From Tetrahymena elliotti 4EA (taxonomy: Eukaryota > Ciliophora > Oligohymenophorea > Hymenostomatida > Tetrahymenidae): a DNA stretch of 64,000 nucleotides. The notes below the pieces were generated by a model. The model was not told the DNA's origin and did no database searches. It was given only the letters and a program-made list of their open reading frames with translations. Numbering within the stretch: the stretch's first letter is position 1; each line of letters begins with the position of its first letter. The position numbers were made by a program, and so were the translations under genes. Below are positions 1 through 13,080 of this stretch, piece after piece. The stretch lies in assembly GCA_000231825.2 (NCBI GenBank), contig JH720310.1, positions 904,641 to 968,640 of the forward strand, given 5' to 3'.

Positions 1-186
1 TAGTTTTGAATAAAAAAGGTATAATGAATTTAATTCAATCTGAAAAAGTGTAATTAAGTGCCTATTAAATTAATAAATTTATTTGTATTTTTTAATTGTT
101 AAAAAAATTAAATCTGTTTTAAAAAGTTAGTTTTGAATAAAAAAAGATAGAAGGAATTTAATTCAATATAAAAAAGTGTAATTGAT
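1..186. repeat. Two direct copies of a ~58-bp AT-rich segment
   Basis: Positions 1-55 and 128-183 are near-identical (both begin TAGTTTTGAATAAAAAA and both contain GAATTTAATTCAAT and AAAAGTGTAATT). Spacing is 127 bp. There is no coding signal. It looks like a local duplication in intergenic DNA. Confidence 0.7.
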
Positions 187-1638
187 GATTTTTATTTATT
201 GTCTTAAACAAAATTTAACAAAAGATATCTTTTTTATAAATTTGATAAATTTTATCAAAAGAAATATCTTTCCTCATAACTTGATAAATTTATTAAATAC
301 TGATAACTTTTAATTTTGAAAAGTAGTTGTTATAGATAGATAAGGCAGAGCGATTCATTTCAAATTATTCAATAGCAAAGCTGATTAGGTAAGATAAACT
401 CTTTATTAAGGTTTACACGTTCTTTTATTAAATTAACTATTTAGATGTCAATCGAAATTTAATAAATCTTCTATTTAGCTAGCTGCATGCAAACATGTTT
501 ATTTGATAAGATTTTTTAAATAAAATCTACACTTAAAAGATGTTACATTTCTAAATTATTTAGTTCTATTTCAATATCTTTTCCTTAGTTAGTAGGATTG
601 CTTTGTGCATTTGATATTTCAAATGTGTCCTATTTTTATATGTTTAAAAACATGTTTGCAATTTGAGAGATTTTATGTTTTGAACTTGGATTTTAGTTAG
701 GGAGCTAAATGAATAACTAACAATCTTACTTACTGTCTGTCTAACTTTGTATTTGTTATGAAAGAAAGTAGTAAAAATTCAAACTTAGATTTGGAGTTAA
801 GAAAAAGTTAAAAAGCAATGCACGCGGGTCTTATTAATTTAAAACAGTTAAAAAGCAAAGCGCATTTGAAGAGTTGACTTTAATTAAAATGATACGAAAA
901 AGAGGAGATACGTAATGGTGGATTTGTATGATATTTAATTAATGATTCGTCAATTATACTTTTTTGAAACATATGATTGGTGTAATTTGATTATATGTAA
1001 TTTTAGTTAAATAAATTTGATCTCCTCTATTTAATTTGGTGTTAAAATTTATAATTTTACATGTGCAGCTATAAATAAGTTGAATTATTTTTAATTTCGC
1101 CTAACTTAGTTGATCAAATCATCACAAATTAAATTATTAAATCTTTCTATCTATGTATCTTTTAATTTTTCATAATGCATTCATTCATTCATTCACCTTT
1201 ATCACTTTTTTCTTAAACATTCGAGTTATTATCTTTACTTTACAGATTTACTCTCATTCAATAATACCATCATTTTTGGTATTTTCATTAACTGTATTTA
1301 CATTTTGGTGGATGTTGATCATGCATTTAGCTTATAACATGTTAAGGATAATACATTTATTTTGCTGCCAATTTGTTTAGTTATAGTTGTATTTTTAGTA
1401 AGAAACAAGATTTAGTTGTAATATATCTATCTGTAGTCTTTCATTCATTCATTCATTCATTCATTCATTTGTTCATTCATTTATTTATTTATTAGGAATC
1501 ATGTGTGCTTCAATTGAAATTGAGATTTGAAATACGAAGATACAAATAATAAATTTCTATTAAATTAAATTAAAAAACTTTAAAGTTTATCAATAGCAAT
1601 AGCAAATAAAAGTAATTAAAAAAAGACATAGTTTAAAA
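187..1638. other. Intergenic, upstream of phosphonopyruvate decarboxylase
   Basis: No convincing gene was seen. The region is AT-rich with scattered short repeats. The 60 bp directly before the ATG at 1639 are A-rich (AAAAAAGACATAGTTTAAAA), as is usual before ciliate start codons. Confidence 0.6.
1441..1490. repeat. (ATTC)n microsatellite
   Basis: Seven or more uninterrupted ATTC units from 1441, then an interrupted stretch of ATTC and ATTT. Smaller ATTC runs occur around 1170-1195 and 5905. Confidence 0.9.
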
Positions 1639-3023
1639 ATGATTTCAAAGATGTTCTACAGAGGCTTACAAGGCTTAGCCCAAAGATCATAGCTTATGAG
1701 TTTCCACTCTAAGTTCTTCTAATCTTCTAAGAGAGAAACTGAAGAATTGCCTTATCTTGAATTGACCAGAGATTTCTTAGATCCCAAGGATTTCTACTAA
1801 TGTTTACAAAAGAACGGAGTTCACTTCTTCACTGGTGTTCCCGACTCTCTCCTCAAGGATTTCTGTGCTTACGTTTCAGGTAACACATCTAACACCTATT
1901 ACTCTTCTTTTAAAACACGTTTTTATGCCATTTTACTAAGATTCTTTCATTGTTTTTTAGAATTTCAAAATCTCATTTTCTTTTTTATCCCTTTTTAATA
2001 GATAATGCTGACTCTAAGAACCACATTATTACTGCTAATGAAGGTAGTGCTATTGCCCTCGCTACTGGTTATCACTTGGCCACTGGTAAGGTTCCCATGG
2101 TCTACTTGTAAAACTCTGGTTTGGGTAATATTGTTAACCCTATTATGTCTTTGGCCCACAGATAAGTTTATGGTATTCCCATGATCTTGTTAATTGGTTG
2201 GAGAGGTGAACCCGGTAAAAAGGACGAACCCCAACATTTGGTCTAAGGTAAAACCATGAACGGTTTAATTACTGAAATGGGTATCCAATTTGAAGTTCTT
2301 CCTGACTTCATTGAAGGTGCTACTGAAGCTGTTGAATCTGCTGTCTAATCAGCCAAAAAGAGAAAATCTCCCTTTGCTTTAATTGTTAAGAGATAATGTT
2401 TCACTAACTACAAGTTGAAAAACGCTGCCACTAATGCTTATCCTCTCAACAGAGAACAAGCTATGAAGGCTATGATCCCCTTACTTGGCTCTCATGACGT
2501 TATTGTTGGTTCTACTGGTTTCCTCTCTAGAGAATTATACGAAATCAGAGACTTAAATGGTTAAGGTCATGAAAGAGATTTCTTGACTGTAGGTTCTATG
2601 GGTCATGCTGCCTCTATTGCTTTAGGTATTGCAAATCACAAGACCTCCAGAAACGTTTGGTGTTTCGATGGTGATGGTGGTTTGATCATGCACTTAGGTT
2701 CTATTACCACTGTTGGCCAAATCAAGCCCAGCAACTTCAGACACGTCCTTTTCAATAATGAAGCTCATGATTCCGTCGGTGCTCAACCCACAGCTTCTAA
2801 GTATATTGACTTCTGCAAGTTGGCTCTTGGATCAGGTTACAAGGTTGCCTACCAAGCCACTTCTGAAGAAGAAATCATTGAAAAGACTAAGCTCATTCAA
2901 AGTGTTGATGGTCCTGCTTTCTTAGAAATTAAGATCAAGCCTGGTGCCAGAAAGAATCTTGGTAGACCCAAAACCTCAACCTACGAAAATAAAGAATAAT
3001 TTATGGATTTCCTCTCTATTTGA
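1639..3023 (+). CDS. Phosphonopyruvate decarboxylase (TPP-dependent), two exons
   Basis: Decarboxylates phosphonopyruvate to phosphonoacetaldehyde, the committing step of 2-aminoethylphosphonate (ciliatine) synthesis. Exons 1639-1879 and 2002-3023, intron 1880-2001 (GTAACA...AATAG), 420 residues. Visible landmarks are an N-terminal PYR-type half with TANEGSAIALATGYHLATG, then a C-terminal PP half with the thiamine-diphosphate motif GDGGLIMHLGS and the family signature NNEAHDSVGAQPT. In-frame TAA/TAG codons fall at glutamine positions and the gene ends at TGA 3021-3023, not at the TAA at 2997. The length fits the family (about 380) plus roughly 40 extra N-terminal residues starting MISKMFYRGLQGLAQRS, basic and lacking acidic residues, which suggests a mitochondrial presequence (inference). 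Codons are C-ending more often than in neighbouring genes, suggesting good expression. The family assignment is secure from the motifs; location is a guess. Confidence 0.93.
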
Positions 3024-4515
3024 AATAAGCAAACAAAAGTTAATAAAAAAAGCAATCTAATAGACTGATAGGCAGATAAATAGATAGCAAAAAACAAATA
3101 AAAAATACATCAAAACAATCAAAAAACAAACAAACTATAAAAACTGTAAAAATATAAAAGTAAACAAATAATTATAAATATTCTCAAAGCAAATTTAACA
3201 TGTATATTATTGATAAATAACTTATTTATATTTGTTTATAAAGCATTTTTCATTTTAATTATTCTTTCTAACGTAGTTAATTTATTAAAGAAAACAACGA
3301 GTTGAGTTAATTACTAAATTAATTTTTACTTATTGATTTTTTTTTAATAAATCTAATTTTTCTTCGACGAGTTTTTCAAATCTTTTTTATTTACCAAATA
3401 AATAAATAAATAAAATCACAAATTTTCAAATCCAAACAAAAAATCAAATTGTATTTTTGGCAAAAGTAGAATCAAACAAAATCTTAATTAAATTAAATAA
3501 ATTAAAAAATATCAAAAATTTTAAACAAACAAATATTTATTTTCGCTCATTATTCACACTTACTAACAAAAAAACAAATGAAGAAAGAAAGAAATATTAT
3601 CTTTAATCAAAAAATTATTTAATTTTTCATTTCTGATTTTCTTCCAATCCCATTTAATTCTGAATAACAAATTTTTCAAAAATCTTAATCTGAAACAAGA
3701 AAATATAAGAAGAATTCAAACAAAAAATTCCTTTATGGTTTCTTATTATTCGTGGATTGGAGTAAGATTTCATATCATAATTTGCATCTAAAATATACCA
3801 ATAAATTTATTGGATTCTTAATCCAAAACAATAAAATATTTATTTGATTAAAATAAATAAAATTTTATCAATTTTTAAAGTTTTTTGAGGATTAATTAAT
3901 TTTATTTAATTCTGAAAAAGAATTATTTCAAAAATATCTGAAACATGAAAAGATAAGATACAATTCCATTAAAAAATACGCTTATATTTTCTTATTATCT
4001 TATTAGTATTTCATTCTGAATAACTGGTTTTCATATAATTTTTGATAAGATTTATGTTAAAAATCGAAGATTTCATATAAAAATTAAAATTATGTTTTTC
4101 CTATTATCTTTATTTTTATTTTAAAATAAATCCTAAAACTTTTAGATTCTTAAATCTTGAAAAGGATTCATGAAATAAAATATTAATTTATTTTTACATG
4201 AACACATTTTAGCAAATATTTTAAAGGTTTGGACTCTTAGAACAACTCAAAATGTAATTTTTTTTTTTTTTTGAAATTCGAAAAATTGAAAACAAATTAC
4301 AAATAAAGGAGAATTACATTAATATAAAATATACACCTTGTCTAGTTTATGAGTCTATTGAAACAAAAAGATTTACACAAGGCATCCATTCTAAAATACC
4401 ATTATTAAATGAATGTGATTTTTCAATTAGTTTTTTTTATAAAGATAGACAATATTTATCTTTAGCTTCTAAAAAGAATTAATAACGAAATAGCTATTTA
4501 AAGTAGAGAATATTT
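3024..4515. other. Intergenic between convergent genes
   Basis: 3' ends of the decarboxylase gene (+) and the 4516-5692 gene (-) face each other here. The sequence is AT-rich with a 15-nt T run near 4260 and no TGA-bounded frame with coding character. About 4320-4500 on the minus strand stays open but has no start or splice logic. Confidence 0.6.
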
Positions 4516-5692
4516 TCAAGAGATATCAATTTTATCATATTTTTAGTTCCATTTTTATATGTTATTCTTATGTTTAAAAATAGAATAAATATATTGAATA
4601 ATATAAAATAATTTATTTACTATTCTTAAAAGCATGTGACTTCTAAAGTTTTCTCTTTCTTCATCACCTAAGAACAACAGCTTTTACGTTTAACCTTTCC
4701 TTTTTAAAATAAAAAAAAAGTTAAATTTAATTATTAATTGCAATAAAAAATAATAGTTTATTACTGCTATTTGATAATGACTTGTGTTACTATTGTCTGA
4801 TCATAGATGACTTATTTTATATTATTGTTTATTTTTATAGGATCATTTAAAGGTTTAAAATAGCTTTCAATTTTTAGTAACTGTTGCTAGTTGTAAATTG
4901 AATTCTACGTTTATGAGCTAGATTTCTTACTCCTTCCTGCAAGAGGTACTGCAATATCATTTTATTGCAACTCAAGCTCTGATCTTTATTTATTTTTAAG
5001 ATATATCCAATGCTGTAAGTTTTCTTATAAGAAAACAATTTGTTGACTATCCATTAAAAGAAGTGTTTTATTTTAAATGTTTTTTTCACTTTCCCTGTCT
5101 TGGGGTAACTCAGGATTTAAACATATCCACTGTAAATAATTTTTTATTTAATTCTGTTGTTGATTTTTACTACCTTTTTCTTTCTAGCTAAGGACATTTA
5201 ATCTATAAGCAAGAGCTTCTGCAATAAAAGTGTCTTTACGAGTCTTACTTTTTACTGTCTTTAAGAAGACATTACCTTGCTACTCATTCAAGAATAAAAT
5301 ATTCAAGAATTCATTTCCCATTTTTAAAATAACTCTCTAATTTGTCTCAGCAATAAGACACTCATCAATATCAGCTTCTCTAATAAATTTAACTCTGTTT
5401 ATATTTTTAAACATGCTGATATCTGCACTTTCTAAAGTTTACAAAAAGGTTTTTCTATCATATTTATATAATCTAATATCTTATTTTAACCTAACTAAAA
5501 ATCCATTCTGATATTTCCCTATAGCTCCATCTCTATAATGAATATGGAATGCGCACAAAAGCTTATTTGATCTTCCCTCTTATTTGTTCTCTGCTTCTAT
5601 TATTTTTTCCTACAATTATCAAATTTAATTGTTAATCAATTTATTTTTCAACTAAAAATCAAAGTATTCCCAAAAAATGCTTCAAAATCCAT
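4516..5692 (-). CDS. Unrecognised 333-aa protein, four exons
   Basis: Not recognised. Exons on the minus strand: 5692-5653, 5596-4765, 4699-4621, 4566-4516. The joined length is 1002 nt, a multiple of three, ending in TGA 4518-4516. All introns begin GT and end AG (56, 65 and 54 nt). The protein starts MDFEAFFGNTLIF. A central part of about 130 residues has FHIHYRDGAIGKYQNGFLVR, then alternating hydrophobic and charged stretches that read like a beta-rich fold. The middle is Gln/Lys/Ser-rich (about residues 165-270) and a late segment reads KLLFLGDEERENFRSHML. There is no signal peptide or membrane helix. Support is the long coding-like exon and consistent splicing; the small last exons are less certain. 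It shares no strand or close spacing with the decarboxylase gene. Confidence 0.6.
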
Positions 5693-6379
5693 CTTAAAGT
5701 TCAATTTAAATATTATTATATAATTTCATTAAAAAATCTATTAAAAGTTGACTTTTAAATAATTTTCCAAAATTTCTACCTACCTTTTGAAGCAAGCAAG
5801 TATTCAAAATGAAAAGAAACAAAAAATAAAAAGTAAAATAAACTAAAATTTCAAACAATTTTCAAAACTTTTACTTTTATTGGAAGTGAATGTATGTATA
5901 TTCATTCATTCACTCATAAAATAAAATTTTGGAAAATTAGAAAAATTAATATTAAATAATTTAAATGTTAAAAGTAGACTTAGAAATCATTTTCAAAATT
6001 TCAATTTTCTTTAAAAGAGAGAGAGTATTGATTGATGAGAAAAAGACACAAAAAATTATCAAAATAAAAAATAAACTGAAAGTTAAAAGTGGAATTAAAT
6101 TTATACTTTTCTTGTTGAAAAAATTTGAGTGAATGAGTGAGTGTGAGTGAATAAAATAAAAAAAATAAGTAAAAATTAAAATAAATTCTTAATTTTAAAT
6201 GTCCACTTTGAAATGATTTTCAAAATGAAAAATAAAATTTTTGGAAATAGAATAAATAAAAGGTGATAAAATTACCAAGATAAATTCAAAACTCTTGTAT
6301 GTGCAGATATCTAAGATATTTTGAAGATAAGATTTTCTGATGATTTTCTTTTCAAAGACTTCGGCATAGGTAAAAATTC
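5693..6379. other. Intergenic between two minus-strand genes
   Basis: AT-rich, with degenerate TGAG/TGAA tracts near 6125-6155 and ATTC tracts near 5900. A 62-codon minus-strand frame at 6195-6383 overlaps the stop of the upstream gene and has no supporting features. Confidence 0.5.
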
Positions 6380-9300
6380 TCATGACATCTTGCCTTTTTG
6401 AGTTGATACCACAAATATATGTACCTAAAGTATATTCACAAATTATTTAATAAAAATGAAGGCTTTTAATCTATGTTAACCTATTAAATTAGAAAGTGAA
6501 ATCATGACCAACTCTCTAGTTGAGATTTCTAAGGGAGTCTCCTACTTTTTTGCAAATTATGTAGACGACTTCATGAAGAAACAAGCTATGCTGATAAATG
6601 TTTTAAATTATTGGAATGGCAGAATTTTCAAAAGAAGAGTTTCGGTACAGATTAAGTTACATTTAAGCAAAAATTACTCAAGATATTCTTTTGGTAATTT
6701 TTCTATTTTCTTACTACTATTATCTTTTTTACTATCAGGATCTCCTTCATCTGTAATTAGACTGTTCCAATTAAATTTGCAAATATTCTGCAACATGGTA
6801 CTTAAAGTGCAGCATAACTCCTTCATAATAATCTTATCATCTTCTGTAATAGGACTTTTTTCATCTTCTAATAATTTTTTCTCTATAATTTTAGTTATTC
6901 TTTAACAAACTTTAGCTACAATTTCATAGTTATAAATATATTCTATCTTTCTACATTCTTGACTTTGGTCTAAAATAAAATTTATTATCCAAAGATATTT
7001 TGCTGCTATATTCCCTTCATTCCAACCAGCCCAATCACACAAGCATGTCAAATTTTTAATATCTAATTAATTAAAGAAATTAAAAAAATATTTTCTTTCT
7101 ATTCAAAGAATAAACAAAAAAGTTAATTACTTGTTTTTGCTTCTAGAGTGATTGCAATTTATTTTTTTGTTTGCTTGTCTGAATGAATGCATAATGCATA
7201 TATACATCTTAGCATACTGCTTACCATTAATACTCTGAGCTTTTTTGGTACTTAAGAAGTTTCTCTAATATTTTTTAGTTTATTTTTCTTTGACTTTTTC
7301 TTATCTTTCTCTCTATCAAAATTTTCTAATAATTCTTCTGCTGCATGGTCTTAATGTTAATATGTTTATTTTAAGTTTTTGTTATTCTTCATATTAAATT
7401 GCGAAGCAGAAACTATAGGCTACATAATGGCTTAGTCTAAATGATCTTACATTTTATATTCATCTATCTCATTATGAAGTAAGATGTATCCTTTAGTCAG
7501 GCATTCTTTATATTGTTAGTCATAAATGAATTTTATTTCTTCCTCAGAAATAACTCCTCTTTTATTACTAAATTCAGCATCAATATTCAATATACTTTCA
7601 GCCTTTTTATTAAATATTTTGTCTCTCAACTTATAAATTATTGATAACATTTGCTCTTTAAATTCGTATTCAAGTTATAGCTCAGAAAATTACATCTTCA
7701 AATCAGATTCCAACACCACTTTAAAAATTATTACAAAATTATCAATCAATCAATAAGTTTAAAAGGTAAATAAACAAATAAAGGAGATTTACTTGATTTT
7801 TGAGATTAATTACTTCCAATAAGAAAGTTGATGATAACCTGAATGAGATTACAATTCATTGCCTATTATATTTCTTTTGAATACTCAACATCATCTAGAT
7901 ATAAAGAAGACTAATCCATTTGTACCTCTATTTCTATTTTAATATTTAATACCTTTATTACAAATAAAAATTTCAAAATAAATTACCTTTTAACTAATCC
8001 CATAGTTTCAATTCGTTACTCTTTCTCTCTTAAAACTTTTTTTATTTTTTTTCTTTAATTTATTCATACTTATATAAATAGTCAAATTCTTTTAGATTTT
8101 CAGCCTCCTCTTCTCCCTATTTAAATTATTTTTAAATATAATATTTTAGATTATTCACTTTTTTATACTCAGAATATTTTAATTGTTTTTTAATGAAATA
8201 ATAGTAACTTAAAACTGACTCCAATATTTTTTATTTAATTGAAATTCTTAGATTTTATAAATACTGCATTTTTTCCCTTCAAATAATCCAAAAATATCTT
8301 CGCAAATTTTCAACATATTTTAAGAAGAATATTTATTATTTGAGAATAAAATTTGAATAGATTGATTTTTTAGGTACATACTACAGTGTATGTAAATGAA
8401 ATTTTAAATTGATTTACCTTTTTTTCTAGATTATCTGCAATTCTGCATAGAATCCTAAAAGATATGAAACTGTAAGGATAGAGAGAATCTTTACCTTATA
8501 AGATAGGGAGAAGATAGTATAAAAACTTTCCTGCCCAAGTTCTTTCAATTTCAATAGGGATATTACTATCAGGTAAATATTCTTCTTCTAAAAGAACAAC
8601 TTTTTTCAAAGTAGTTCCTATTTATTGAGATTTAGCAAGTTTTCTTAATTCAAATTTAGCACTAAGAGAAACCAAGAAATTGACACAGGCAACAGCAAGC
8701 TCAATTTTTTCTTGTTCTTCATCAGGGTCTTCTCTAAGATCTCTTTCCATATCAATGAGGAGTCTATAGTTTAAAATAATTCAAAAGAGAAAACGAAATT
8801 ATTTGTGTTTGAAATACAAACAAAATAATTAATTACACTTTTTAGACATCAAGAACTGAGTTCTCCGCATAGATGATTTCAAATTCTTTTGATTTTTTCT
8901 CATCACTCAAAATGCAAAATTTACTTGCAATCATGAATATATTTGACAAAACTTTTTCTGTTCTTCCTGCTCCCAAACTTTTATAACCATTAGCTATATT
9001 AAATAAAACACTAATTTATTATGATTTCCATTGCTCAATAGGCATAGTCATAAGGCATTCTACAATTACCAGCCTAACATCATCACTTGGTATTGCCAAG
9101 CATTTAAACAAATTATTTTCTCTTCCCTGCTATTCAAGAAAAGAAGAAACGGATTCATATTCCAACTCGAAATCTTGCTTCTTTTTTTCTCCTTAATTCT
9201 AATTTTGCCATTTAGTTTACTTTTCACTAAACCATTTAAACAAAAGAACTATTTCTCTAATTAAATTTTATATTCTTTCATCATTTTAATGCATCAAATT

Positions 9301-12036
9301 TACCGTATTAAAACCTTTTTAAATGTAAAAAACATTGTTAAATTCTTATAAAAATTAGTTTATTTAGAGATAAAAACAATAATCTTACCTAAATATTTAC
9401 AAAGTTAATCATATTTCGAGTCACCTAAATAAGGTAAAAGCTATCCAAGTTTTTGAGTTTTTGACTTTATTGTATTTAAATTTTCTTTATTTTAAACAAT
9501 TGTTTTATTATCAAGTAAATTTCTTGTGAATTCACAAATAGCAGCAAGTAAAATAGGGTCTACAAATTCCAAAGAAACAATAAGTAACAGATCATGCAAA
9601 ATTCCACTAGAATCTTATAGTTCCTTATTTTTAAACTCATGGAAATGATAAATAGCTCCATAAGTTCTAATAAGCTCTGAAAATTTCTAATATCTACTGG
9701 CTAACTCTTCTTTAGAGATCTTTACATTTTAATTTATAAAAAATATTTTTAGAAGTTAATCTAATTAAATTTATTTTAAGAAAGTAAGTAATTCATTTAA
9801 AATTTGTTTAAGAGAATTTAAACTTAAATTAAATTATTTTTAAGAGATGAGCTTTAAATAAATTATGTTGTTATTTGAGTGAATTAAGAGTTAAAATAAT
9901 TAATTGTTTTTGAAATAACATACGGATTTTTATCCATCATTAAGTGTGTTGTTTCCTTGTTTTAGAATCCTGAGATAGTTGGCTATTTCATCTTCTATGA
10001 TTTACATGAAGTTGATGTTTTTTGATCTTGTGTTTAAAAATTACTCTGCTACTTTTTTACCAACTTCTTCATCACATTAGCAAGCATTATAAAAGATATG
10101 AAGACAGTTAATATATTAGTTTGAATATTTAGAATTGACAATGATGCTGAATAAATAGATTAGTCTATCAAAGAAATTTATTTGATTTTCTTCATTTTCA
10201 TCTTCCTCTTTCTAATCATTGGCTTCATCTTCTAAATTGTTTTTCTTATCTTATTCTTCTTCCTCATCATGGCTGACTATAAAGTTCTCCCCCTCATTTT
10301 TACCAAAGTCTTCATCTAAAAACTCATTCTTAGTTACTTTACAAAAAAGTCTAACTTTTTCTGGTTCTTTACAAATCAGTGCTAGAAAACTAAATGATAA
10401 AATAAGAAATTTCATTAAAACGAACAAATATTATGATAAATTTACTCTAAAATGCATTCATCAATTTGGTAAATATTGTTTTATATAACAAATGTATTCT
10501 GAGAATATCTGATGACCATCTATAAAAAATAAACAAATAACATGAATAAATGAATATTCATTAAAAAAACAATTTTTCTAAATTTGTTTACTTGATCAAT
10601 CCAGCAATTGACTCTTGAAAGGTGAACTTATGAGTGAATGAAAGGGTCTTCAAAGACTTTAATGGTTTCAATTAACCCTCTGATAACATGCAGAGGCACT
10701 TTCTGTAAATCCCTTTTATACATGTATTTGAAACAAACATCTCTCAGAATCTTTTTAAGTTCGCTTTAAGATCTATCTGATGTCTTGGCTACTTCATTAA
10801 TCACTTCAAAACATTTTTATCCAAAGTCATTAGTAGTGATTTTAGTCATTTTAGATAGAGGGTATAACAAATTTTTAGCATGAGATTGCTAAGTATTCAG
10901 AAACAACAAGCAATTTTGCAGGAAAACATCAATTTATTTTCTCTTATATAAATAATATAATTGAATTATATTCAGAATAATTTAAAATCCTTACTATATT
11001 CATTTATTCCACAGGTATTTTAGAAAAGAACGTCTTTGTCCAATTCAATGGATTCGATATTAGTTCATCAACATCTTCACTTAGCTTTTGCAGATAAGTA
11101 AAACACTAAACAGGATTGTTATTGCAATTTTCAATTTGATCAACCATATCTTGCACTTAGATGATATTCTATTCAAATCATATTAAAACAAATAAATAAA
11201 TAAAAACAACTTTCCTTGCTTGTTTGCTGATATTAAATGAATTAGTAAATATATTTATTTACATCATCTTCATTTGGCTGAATCTTTGGATTCTCAAAAT
11301 AATCTTCTTGTAGGCTTTTTAGATTCTTCTTTAAAAGATTGTATTAAGATGTTTTGAAGTCTATTAGATTGATTTTGAGAGGTTTAAAGTTTTAGGACAT
11401 CATGTAATATGCTAAACGATTATGCCACTCACATTATTTGTATTTAAAATTAAATTCATTATGTAAACCATTTACTTCTTCTAAATCTAATAGATCAGAT
11501 AAGCCCATTAAAAAATTATTTAAAGCTTCAGCATTACTAAACTTTATTTTATTATTTTAAAAAAAGAATTTCCTCAGGCTAGTGAAACCCTCTATGTGTT
11601 ATTTTGAGAGAGAGGTGATTTGATTGTATGAGACATCCAAAACAATTAAGTTCTTGAAGTAATTAGGAGAACAATATATCTACTTAATTTAATTATTTCT
11701 CAAATATAACTTCCTCAATTTCATGATTTTGAGCTCATAACTCTCTATATAATTATAGTTCGCTTTAATATACTCTAATTGACTAAAATCCGAAAGCTCA
11801 TTGATGTTTTTTAATTTATTTTATGCCAAATTTATATGAGAAATCTTCGCTAAATCAGGAAATTTGCTAATTCCATCTATTGTTTCTAATTGATACTTTT
11901 GAGCAGAAAAATCTAACTTCTTAATATACATATCCGATCTTTAATCATTGATCTTACCAATCTCTTAGATTGTTAATTTAGTTATAATAGGCTCATTTTC
12001 TAAGCCTGAATCCTAGCTAATTTATTATTTCATCAT
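6380..12036 (-). CDS. Large protein with N-terminal leucine-rich repeats and a helical C-terminal region
   Basis: Roughly 1,500 residues in about a dozen exons. Exon 1 (12036-11263) starts MMKQQISQDSGLENEP and holds 4-5 LRRs of the SDS22 kind, for example KLRKLYLRNNQIKQIYCSP followed by LIVLDVSYNQITSL. An in-frame TGA lies 9 nt before the ATG, fixing this start unless there is an upstream exon. Later exons (about 11170-6380) encode hydrophobic/charged helices resembling armadillo or HEAT-like stacks, an acidic linker near 10270-10200 (SHDEEEEQDKKNN) and a lysine-rich patch near 7310 (DREKDKKKSKKNK). The last exon holds LTCLCDWAGWNEGNIAAKYL and ends at TGA 6382-6380. Introns are 50-200 nt with GTAA starts. 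No membrane segment was seen. Function unknown; the LRRs suggest protein binding. Individual exon edges between 11000 and 7200 are approximate. Confidence 0.75.
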
Positions 12037-13080
12037 TTCTAGTCAAAAGAAAGCTTTACAAAATAAATAAATAACTAATAATCAATCAATCTATTTATAT
12101 CAAATAAATAGCACAAATACTATTTTGTTAAGACTTTTAATCAAAATAAAAATAGATACTTCTAAAAACGTAAATAATTACTAGAAATCCTCAAAATTAA
12201 TTCATTATTTTAAAATTTGTTTTTCAAAAACAATATCATCATCCTAGAATTACTTTTCTTAATAGATATCAAAATATTTCTCATCTTAAAATTTGTCCAA
12301 TAAAAAGTATTTATTGAACAATCAATCAATCTATCTAACATAAATCATTCTTTACATTTATGATTAAACAAAAATTAAAAAATCTATTATTTGTTTTATT
12401 TGATGCTCAGCAATTATTCATTTTGAAGATTATTAACTGAAATAAAAAACTCTATTCTCCAAATTAATTAATTAATTTTTAAAAATATTATTGAGTTTGG
12501 TTTGGTATTTATTATCTTTTATTTTTGCTTTTGCTTTTGCTTTTGCTTTTCTAATATAAATTAAATACCATTCAAGAATTTTTAATTCTCATAATTAATG
12601 AACATGTGTGTGCAATCAAGAAATTATTTTTTGGAAGAAAAAATTAATTAATAAATAAATCCTTTATATTCATTAAAGAACGAATGAATTAATCAGAAAT
12701 TTAAATAAATTTATTGTTTCAAAATATACTGTCAATTTAATGTTGCAAAGATTGATTTATTTTACAATTTAGTTGAAATTTTTTCTATTCATGATTTATT
12801 TTTTATGGAGTTATTTAAAAATCTTTTTGAATTCTAGATTTATTTCACTTTTTGTTAAAAAAGCTGATTTATTTAGATATTTGTTGATTTTGATAAATCT
12901 AATTAGAAAAAACCTAATATCAATTATTTTTAAAAAGTTCTGATTAAATTTTCTGTGGATGAGTAAATTTGAATGAATAGATAATTAAAGAATAATAACC
13001 TGCAATCTTTGAAAATTTAATGAAAAAAAATATATATTTAAAAAAGAGAAACTAATTGAAAACAATATTTAGAAAAATAA
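12037..13080. other. Divergent intergenic region between two LRR-containing genes
   Basis: Lies between the start of the minus-strand gene at 12036 and the start of the plus-strand LRR gene at 13081, so it should hold both promoters. Very AT-rich, with a CTTTTG microsatellite at 12532-12550. No gene seen. Confidence 0.6.
12532..12550. repeat. (TTTTGC)n microsatellite
   Basis: Four consecutive TTTTGC units. It is not the Tetrahymena telomere repeat (TTGGGG). Confidence 0.85.

Noticed and set aside
1153..1380. Plus-strand ORF of 75 codons, hydrophobic
   Set aside because: Lies on ATTC-type repeats, made of F, I, L and H from AT-rich sequence, with no conserved feature or splice context.
12532..12550. 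CTTTTG repeats as a telomere or chromosome-breakage trace
   Set aside because: Not TTGGGG, only four units, and no breakage-sequence motif alongside.
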